Positions 29,555-34,388 of a stretch of 34,388 nucleotides of DNA are shown piece by piece. The position numbers were made by a program, and so were the translations under genes. Source of the stretch: a virus. The first letter of the stretch is position 1, and each line of letters begins with the position of its first letter. The stretch is from positions 1-34,388 of the IMG/VR virus record IMGVR_UViG_3300021963_000385; one strand, given 5' to 3'. Below the pieces are notes generated by a model. The model saw only the letters and a program-made list of their open reading frames with translations, ran no database searches and was not told the DNA's origin.

Positions 29555-31135
29555 ATGATACACGAAGAAGAGTCAAATACAGAAAGCCTTCAGGTTTCAA
29601 ATTTAGACGACTGGATGAGATTTAGTGCTCCTGAAAATGTTGTAAGCAACGACCCATTTAAAATTGAAGGAGAATCTTTATCAAAAGTTTCTGGTCTAAG
29701 TTCAACATTTCGTCGTAAAATGAATAGAGATTTACAGAAAAGATTTACTGGTATAGACGGCACAGCCACACAACAGAACTTATTGCAGCAGGCGGTTACT
29801 GGATATGCAATGTTTGATCTTGTTGAGCCACCATACAATCTAGAATACTTGTCTACAATTTATGAGATTTCACCATATAACTATTCTGCAATTAATGCAA
29901 AAGTTTCTAATATTGTAGGATTAGGTTTTGATTTTATTGAGACAAGAAAAACCGTAGATGCAATTGACGAGATTAGCAACGATGCACAACTTCAAAGAGC
30001 TCGTAGAAAGCTTGATAAGCTAAGACAGGATCTGCATCAATGGCTTGAAGAATGCAATGATGAAGAAACATTTAAAGAGACATTAATTAAATTTTATACT
30101 GATGTAGAAGCAACAGGAAATGGCTTCTTGGAAATTGGCAGAACGACATCTGGCAAGATAGGATATATTGGCCATATTCCTTCAAAGACAATGCGTGTAC
30201 GACGTTTGCGTGATGGGTTTATTCAGCTTCTTTATGGCAAGGCTGTTTTCTTCCGTAATTTTGGAGATCAAGATACTGTAAATCCAATTGCTGGTGGCCT
30301 AGACAGACCAAACGAAATTATTCATTTTAAAAAGTATACTCCTAAAAATAATTACTATGGAATCCCAGATATTATTGCTGCACAAAATGCTATGACTGGT
30401 AATGAATTTGCTGGAAAGTATAACCTTGATTACTTTGAAAATAAAGCCGTCCCACGTTATATTATTACAGTAAAGGGAGCAAAGCTTTCTCCAGACTCAG
30501 AGCGTAAACTTTTAGAATTTTTCCAGGTTGGTCTTAAAGGAAAAAATCACCGCTCACTTTATATCCCACTTCCAGCAGATTCGCCAGATTCAAAGGTTGA
30601 ATTTAAAATGGAACCAATTGAAGCTGGTACTCAGGAATCATCATTTAATGTTTATAGGCAGTCCAATAGAGATGAAATTCTGATGGCTCACCGTGTTCCA
30701 ATTTCTAAGATTGGAAGTCCTCAAGGAATATCTCTTGCAAATGCTCGTGATGCAGATAAGACATTTAAAGAGCAGGTATGTAAGCCAATCCAAGATATTT
30801 TAGAAAAGAAATTAAATAAAATAATTCAAGAAATGACAGATGCCTTACAACTGAAATTTAATGAATTAAGCCTGACAGATGAAGATACTCAATCTAAGAT
30901 TGATGAAAGATATTTAAGAATGCAGGTTATCACTCCAAATGAAGTCCGTATTAGAAGAGGCATGGTGCCACTTGATGGAGGAGATGAAGTTGTTATTTTA
31001 AAGCCAGAGGCTCAAGCAGAAATCAGGTCACAGGCTGGAAATACCAGAGCCAGAGGACAGGAAAGAAGCAACAATTCTCCAGATACTTCTGGGGAATCTA
31101 GAAATCCTCAAGGAGAAGGTAGACAAGTTGACTGA
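29555..31135 (+). CDS. Portal protein (PBSX/HK97 type)
   Basis: A 526-residue protein forming the ring at the capsid vertex through which DNA is packaged and ejected. Typical features of PBSX-type portals (Pfam phage_portal) are visible: YLSTIYEISPYNYSAINAKVSNIVGLGF near 91-118, a helical insert, GNGFLEIGRTTSGKIGYIGHIPS near 189-211, EIIHFKKYTPKNNYYGIPDI near 250-269, YFENKAVPRYIITVKG near 289-304 and SNRDEILMAHRVPISKIG near 368-385. The C-terminus is low-complexity and charged. I use the ATG at 29555, eight bases after AGAGGTGG, rather than the GTG at 29543 that overlaps that site. Protease and capsid genes follow, the usual order. Confidence 0.9.
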   Translation: MIHEEESNTESLQVSNLDDWMRFSAPENVVSNDPFKIEGESLSKVSGLSSTFRRKMNRDLQKRFTGIDGTATQQNLLQQAVTGYAMFDLVEPPYNLEYLSTIYEISPYNYSAINAKVSNIVGLGFDFIETRKTVDAIDEISNDAQLQRARRKLDKLRQDLHQWLEECNDEETFKETLIKFYTDVEATGNGFLEIGRTTSGKIGYIGHIPSKTMRVRRLRDGFIQLLYGKAVFFRNFGDQDTVNPIAGGLDRPNEIIHFKKYTPKNNYYGIPDIIAAQNAMTGNEFAGKYNLDYFENKAVPRYIITVKGAKLSPDSERKLLEFFQVGLKGKNHRSLYIPLPADSPDSKVEFKMEPIEAGTQESSFNVYRQSNRDEILMAHRVPISKIGSPQGISLANARDADKTFKEQVCKPIQDILEKKLNKIIQEMTDALQLKFNELSLTDEDTQSKIDERYLRMQVITPNEVRIRRGMVPLDGGDEVVILKPEAQAEIRSQAGNTRARGQERSNNSPDTSGESRNPQGEGRQVD

Positions 31136-31176
31136 TACTACTCAACTGTTTATTTGCCTTTTTATACATAAATAAA

Positions 31177-31182
31177 TATAAT
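31177..31182 (+). promoter_or_regulatory. -10 box for the protease/scaffold gene
   Basis: TATAAT ending 7 bases before the ATG at 31190, without the TG extension. No ribosome site lies between, consistent with leaderless translation. Confidence 0.5.
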
Positions 31183-31189
31183 AAAGCAT

Positions 31190-32509
31190 ATGAATATTGA
31201 AAAATCACTATGGTCATCAGATGGCGATAATATTAATTTATCAGTCCCATTTACTAAGGTCAACCGTGAAAAGCGTACCGTATCAGGATTTGCAACACTA
31301 GACAATCTTGATCAGACTGGCGATGTAGTAACATCAGAAGCTAGCATAAAAGCATTTGAAAGTTTCCGTGGAAACATTCGTGAAATGCATGGTTCGATAT
31401 CTGTAGGCAAAATGGTTTCATTCAAACCAGAAACTTACTTTGATGCAAAGAGCGGTCAATTTTTTAATGGCGTGTATGTAGATGCTTACATTTCAAAAGG
31501 TGCACAAGATACATGGGAAAAAATTCTAGATGGAACTCTTCAAGGATTTTCAATCGGCGGTAAGATTATTGATTCAGAAAATGAAGTTAACAAGTCAACA
31601 GGAAAGCCAGTAAGATTTATTAAAGAATATTCTTTGATGGAACTTTCAGTAGTTGATTCACCTGCAAATGAACTATGCAACATCCTTTCTATTCAGAAGA
31701 TGAATGGACAGTTGATGTTTAAAGGTATTGCAGCAGAAACAAAAATGGAAAATATTTTTTATTGTGAAGAAAGCGATACTGTATTCATGTCAACAGAAAA
31801 AGAATACACTTCACCTGTTTCTGGAAAACCAGCATCATTAATTGGCTGGGTAGAGTCTAATGATATTAACAAATCAAAAGAAATAAATAAAATTCTTGAT
31901 TCACACAAGCAATCAAGATTGACGTTGCCTGATACACAAACAATTGCAAAACAGGCAAACGCAGAAGGAGGTAATGAAGTGTCAGAAAATACAGAAAACG
32001 TAGTTGTAGAAGATGCAGTAGCATCAGAAGCAGCCGTAGAAGAAACATCAGTTGTTGCTGAAGAAGCACCAGCTGAGGCTCCTGCAGATGCAGTAGCAGA
32101 CGCTCCTGCCGAAACTCTGGAAAAAGCAGCCGACGTATCCGAAGTTGAGGTTGATGAACCTGATTTTGCAAAGATGCTTGGCGATCTAAAAGGCTTTTTC
32201 TCTGAGACTCTGAATAAGGCTTCTGAAGCAAATGCTTTACAGGTTTCAGGTATTAAAGATACCGTTGAGACTTTTAGCAAGAGCGTAGATGTTAAAATTT
32301 CAGAATTGGCAGAACAGCATGCAGCACTATCAAAGGCTGTAGAAAATATCAAGAACACGATTGGTAATGTTGAAAAGCGTGTCGACGCAGTAGAATCAGA
32401 GACTGCAATTAAGAAGTCCTCAGACCTTGGCGGGTCTCAGGAAGTAACAATCAAGAAATCAAAATGGAACGGTTCTTTCCTCGGTTCCGTAAATGAACTT
32501 TTAAAATAA
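31190..32509 (+). CDS. Prohead protease (S78-type) with scaffold-like C-terminus
   Basis: A 439-residue protein. Residues 1-170 form the prohead protease domain of the HK97/XkdF (Peptidase S78) family: H67 in REMHGSI, S121 in QGFSIGGK and the conserved ELSVVDSPAN at 151-160. It matures the capsid by cutting scaffold and capsid proteins. After a linker domain, residues 264-320 are rich in Ala, Glu and Pro, and 325-420 form a coiled coil (LGDLKGFFSETLNKASEAN, then VDVKISELAEQHAALSKAVENIKN), a typical scaffold layout, ending in a basic KWNGSFLGSVNELLK tail. A strong internal ribosome site before codon 264 suggests the scaffold part is also made alone. The message from 31190 is probably leaderless. 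Confidence 0.88.
   Translation: MNIEKSLWSSDGDNINLSVPFTKVNREKRTVSGFATLDNLDQTGDVVTSEASIKAFESFRGNIREMHGSISVGKMVSFKPETYFDAKSGQFFNGVYVDAYISKGAQDTWEKILDGTLQGFSIGGKIIDSENEVNKSTGKPVRFIKEYSLMELSVVDSPANELCNILSIQKMNGQLMFKGIAAETKMENIFYCEESDTVFMSTEKEYTSPVSGKPASLIGWVESNDINKSKEINKILDSHKQSRLTLPDTQTIAKQANAEGGNEVSENTENVVVEDAVASEAAVEETSVVAEEAPAEAPADAVADAPAETLEKAADVSEVEVDEPDFAKMLGDLKGFFSETLNKASEANALQVSGIKDTVETFSKSVDVKISELAEQHAALSKAVENIKNTIGNVEKRVDAVESETAIKKSSDLGGSQEVTIKKSKWNGSFLGSVNELLK
31979..32509 (+). CDS. Internal in-frame scaffold protein (176 aa, predicted)
   Basis: Inside the protease gene and in the same frame, a GTG at 31979 (codon 264) is preceded by AAGGAGGT (31965-31972) with a six-base spacer, a near-perfect Shine-Dalgarno. 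Its product would be only the acidic Ala/Glu-rich segment and the coiled coil, the classic content of a capsid scaffold. Other phages (for example lambda C/Nu3) make scaffold from an internal start in the protease gene in the same way. The codons read EGGNEV in the long protein, so the Shine-Dalgarno could be a coincidence of GGA GGT, but the position at the domain boundary favours a real start. Confidence 0.6.
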   Translation: MSENTENVVVEDAVASEAAVEETSVVAEEAPAEAPADAVADAPAETLEKAADVSEVEVDEPDFAKMLGDLKGFFSETLNKASEANALQVSGIKDTVETFSKSVDVKISELAEQHAALSKAVENIKNTIGNVEKRVDAVESETAIKKSSDLGGSQEVTIKKSKWNGSFLGSVNELLK

Positions 32510-32528
32510 AAAGGTAGGTGAAAATATA

Positions 32529-33581
32529 ATGAGCAATGAAACATTAGAAAAAGCAGTAGCGGCTAACACACACGTTACAGCTAACATGACAGGTGCAGCA
32601 GTAGCTACAACTGGTATTCACGTTGGTTCTGAAGGAGAAGGTGGACTTCTCAATCCAGAACAATCAGCCCGCTTTCTAGATTATATGTTCGACGCAACCG
32701 TAATTGGTAAGGTCGCACGTACAGTTAGAATGAGATCTGATACAACCGAAATTGATCGTATGTCAGTAGGTGAGAAGCTTATGGTTCTCGCAACTGAAGC
32801 AGACAATACAGGTACAAACGCAGCGGTATCTTTCTCAAAGATATCACTAACAACAAAGAAGCTTCGTCTAGATTGGGAACTATCAACAGAGTCTCTAGAA
32901 GACAATATTGAAGGTGCTGATCTTGAAGACCATATCGCCCGCATGATGGCAACACAGGCAGGTAACGATATTGAAGATGTTCTTCTAAACGGTAACACAG
33001 CTTTGACAGGAGATAATCTTTACAAGGCATTTGATGGTGTAGTTAAGAAGGCTAAGACAAACGGTCGTGTTGTTGATGCTGGTGGAGCTGGAGTAAGTCG
33101 TGCTGTATTTAACAGCGCTCTTAAGGCAATGCCACGTAAGTACAAGCAGCGCCGTTCAGATCTTCGCTTCTTGGCAGGTTCAAACCTGATCCAAGATTTC
33201 CTATATGCTAACAGCATTGGAACAAACAACACTATCCCACAGGATATCGCTTCAAGCGTAATCCGTGGACAAGGTGTACAGCCACTAGGTGGTCCAGCAG
33301 GTTATGTAGCTCCATTCGCATTTGGTATTCCAATCGTTGAAGTTCCACTACTTCCTGAAGCACAGGATGGCGATTACTCAGGAGAGACAGGTAATCACGG
33401 AGATATCCACTTGACATTCCCAAATAACGTAGTTATTGGTATCAAGCGTGATGTAACTGTATACCGCTTCTTCTGGCCAAAGAAGGACGCAATTGAGTAC
33501 ACAATGTATACTCGTGTTGGTGTCCAGATTGAGCAGGCAGATGCTTGGGTAGTTGTTAAGAACGTTAAGGTCGCTTCATAA
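32529..33581 (+). CDS. Major capsid protein (HK97 fold)
   Basis: A 350-residue protein following the protease/scaffold gene. Features of the HK97-fold capsid family include LLNPEQSARFLDYMFDATVI near 39-58 (end of the N-arm and start of the E-loop region), VSFSKISLTTKKLRLDWELSTESLEDNIEGADLEDHI near 98-134 (the v-l---kl----iS-elleD signature), GNDIEDVLLNGN near 142-153 and a C-terminal strand DVTVYRFFWPKKDAIEY. It builds the icosahedral shell. AGGTGA lies before the ATG. Codon choice differs from the accessory genes: most Arg codons are CGT or CGC, not AGA, as expected for a highly expressed gene. A terminator follows. Confidence 0.92.
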   Translation: MSNETLEKAVAANTHVTANMTGAAVATTGIHVGSEGEGGLLNPEQSARFLDYMFDATVIGKVARTVRMRSDTTEIDRMSVGEKLMVLATEADNTGTNAAVSFSKISLTTKKLRLDWELSTESLEDNIEGADLEDHIARMMATQAGNDIEDVLLNGNTALTGDNLYKAFDGVVKKAKTNGRVVDAGGAGVSRAVFNSALKAMPRKYKQRRSDLRFLAGSNLIQDFLYANSIGTNNTIPQDIASSVIRGQGVQPLGGPAGYVAPFAFGIPIVEVPLLPEAQDGDYSGETGNHGDIHLTFPNNVVIGIKRDVTVYRFFWPKKDAIEYTMYTRVGVQIEQADAWVVVKNVKVAS

Positions 33582-33607
33582 TTTAATTTATTAAGAAGAC
33601 TTGCAAG

Positions 33608-33637
33608 AAAGGCCCCTAATTAATTTTAGGGGCTTTT
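33608..33637 (+). terminator. Rho-independent terminator after the capsid gene
   Basis: GCCCCTAA (33612-33619) pairs perfectly with TTAGGGGC (33626-33633) around TTAATT and is followed by TTTT; the upstream AAA and downstream T run extend the stem. It ends the protease-capsid transcript. Confidence 0.88.
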
Positions 33638-33653
33638 CATTTTAATTTCTTAG

Positions 33654-33662
33654 TGATATAAT
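33654..33662 (+). promoter_or_regulatory. Extended -10 promoter after the capsid terminator
   Basis: TGA plus TATAAT (33657-33662). Unlike the leaderless cases it is 25 bases from the ATG at 33688, and the leader contains TTTAGGAG seven bases before the start. Confidence 0.6.
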
Positions 33663-33687
33663 TGCATTAACTAGTTTAGGAGATAAA

Positions 33688-34086
33688 ATGTCATTTGATA
33701 CACTTAAGGTATCTGAGTTAAAGAAAATAGCGGAAGATTTCGCCGTTGATACAGATGGTCTAAAAAACAAAGCAGATATAATTGCCGCCCTATCAGAGGA
33801 AGGCGTAACATGGTCTATTTACAGTAAGACCTTGGAAAAGAATGAAGAAGAGGACGAAATGTCAGAAGAAGTATTGCCAAGATTTGATGCAAAGAAAGAG
33901 TTGGCAAAAGATAATGTCCTTGTCAGAATGACTAGAGATAACTTTAGATATGATATTATGGGACATACGTTTACAAAAGAACATCCGTTTGTGGCTATGA
34001 GTGGTGAAAACGCTCAAGCAATTTTTGATAAGGAGGAAGGTTTTAGGTTGGCAACTCCTAAAGAAGTTCAGGAGTTTTACAACTAA
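33688..34086 (+). CDS. Head-completion-region protein with SAP-like N-terminus (132 aa)
   Basis: A 132-residue protein. Residues 5-43 (TLKVSELKKIAEDFAVDTDG, then LKNKADIIAALSEEGVTW) have the helix-turn-helix spacing of SAP or Rho-N-like domains, which bind DNA or RNA. An acidic linker follows (EKNEEEDEMSEE) and a C-terminal domain with VLVRMTRDNFRYDIMGHTFTKEHPFVAMSGENAQAIF. Its position directly after the capsid terminator is where tail-connector or head-completion genes normally sit, and small proteins with this two-part layout are found there in other phages. Exact role unknown. Confidence 0.68.
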   Translation: MSFDTLKVSELKKIAEDFAVDTDGLKNKADIIAALSEEGVTWSIYSKTLEKNEEEDEMSEEVLPRFDAKKELAKDNVLVRMTRDNFRYDIMGHTFTKEHPFVAMSGENAQAIFDKEEGFRLATPKEVQEFYN

Positions 34087-34096
34087 AGCCTATTAA

Positions 34097-34388
34097 ATGG
34101 CAGAGGTATACACTAATTCAAGTTCACCAATAACTCATCAAATATTTTGGCAGGGAGTTGCATCTGACGTAGACGCAACATTACCAACAGTTAGAATCTA
34201 TGATATAACTGCGGACCCACTAGTTGTTCCAGCCGTTAGCCCTTCTACAATTTTAGCAACGCTAACAGCTGTAAAAGATGAAACTAATGTTGGCTTGTAT
34301 TACATAAATATTCCATACTCTTTAACAAATAGAAATAAAACATTAAAGTTAGAATGGCAGTATGTTGTAGGAGGAGTTAGCGTAACAA
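34097..34388 (+). CDS. Beta-rich structural protein, 3'-truncated by the window
   Basis: The ATG at 34097 opens a frame that runs to the end of the window (97 codons seen). The product starts MAEVYTNSSSPITHQIFWQG and continues with strands VRIYDITADPLVV, LTAVKDETNVGLYYINIPYSL and LKLEWQYVVGG. This is an Ig-like pattern similar in layout to the adaptor protein at 10768 (a ligand or displacement strand, a G-x-Y/L-x-I strand, a W/Y-D-L strand), so it is likely a head-tail connector or adaptor. It begins ten bases after the previous stop; no clear Shine-Dalgarno was noticed. Confidence 0.55.
   Translation, partial: MAEVYTNSSSPITHQIFWQGVASDVDATLPTVRIYDITADPLVVPAVSPSTILATLTAVKDETNVGLYYINIPYSLTNRNKTLKLEWQYVVGGVSVT

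Noticed and set aside
31759-32358. 199-codon antisense frame inside the protease/scaffold gene
   Set aside because: It mirrors the Ala/Glu-rich scaffold segment; there is no promoter or ribosome site, and the sense gene is secure.

Overview
The window is part of the genome of an AT-rich, gene-dense tailed phage (Caudoviricetes; HK97-type head module). It carries a PBSX-type portal, an S78-family prohead protease fused to a scaffold-like region, a HK97-fold major capsid protein, a long run of fibre and baseplate-type genes, a cell-wall hydrolase, a holin-like gene, an adenosylcobalamin-dependent ribonucleotide reductase and two tRNAs. The host cannot be read directly. Many genes have an extended -10 box (TGnTATAAT) only 6 to 9 bases before the ATG and no Shine-Dalgarno, so many mRNAs should be leaderless. 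That habit is common in Actinobacteria, and with the class II reductase and low GC a low-GC (perhaps freshwater) actinobacterial host is my best inference. No integrase, repressor or attachment site was seen.

Layout. 1-4802: glycan and modification genes, with three GT61-like glycosyltransferases, a sulfotransferase-like protein, an HNH protein and one 2OG-Fe(II) dioxygenase. 4803-5030: promoters and tRNA-Asn and tRNA-Arg. 5030-7298 (minus strand): two small virion-like beta proteins, a candidate structured small RNA with its own promoter, four tiny overlapping genes and a lytic transglycosylase-like lysin. 7377-10695 (plus strand): a GT4-type glycosyltransferase, nrdJ and a holin-like membrane protein with an EF-hand loop. 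10768-21190: eight fibre and baseplate-type genes, ending in a protein made largely of Phe/Pro repeats. 21254-26961: two small genes, then five 2OG-Fe(II) dioxygenases interleaved with two DUF6065-like genes. 27006-29150: two small genes and a LamG-domain tail protein. 29212-34388: portal, protease/scaffold, capsid and head-completion genes, cut by the window end.

How the parts may work together. The head module is conventional apart from a strong internal ribosome site that should yield a separate scaffold protein. The unusual part is the amount of protein- or glycan-modifying capacity: six dioxygenases of the prolyl-4-hydroxylase type, four glycosyltransferases and a sulfotransferase, next to long fibre genes and a proline-rich repeat protein. 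A hydroxylate, glycosylate and perhaps sulfate route acting on virion fibres is a reasonable hypothesis, but nothing in the sequence proves the substrate.
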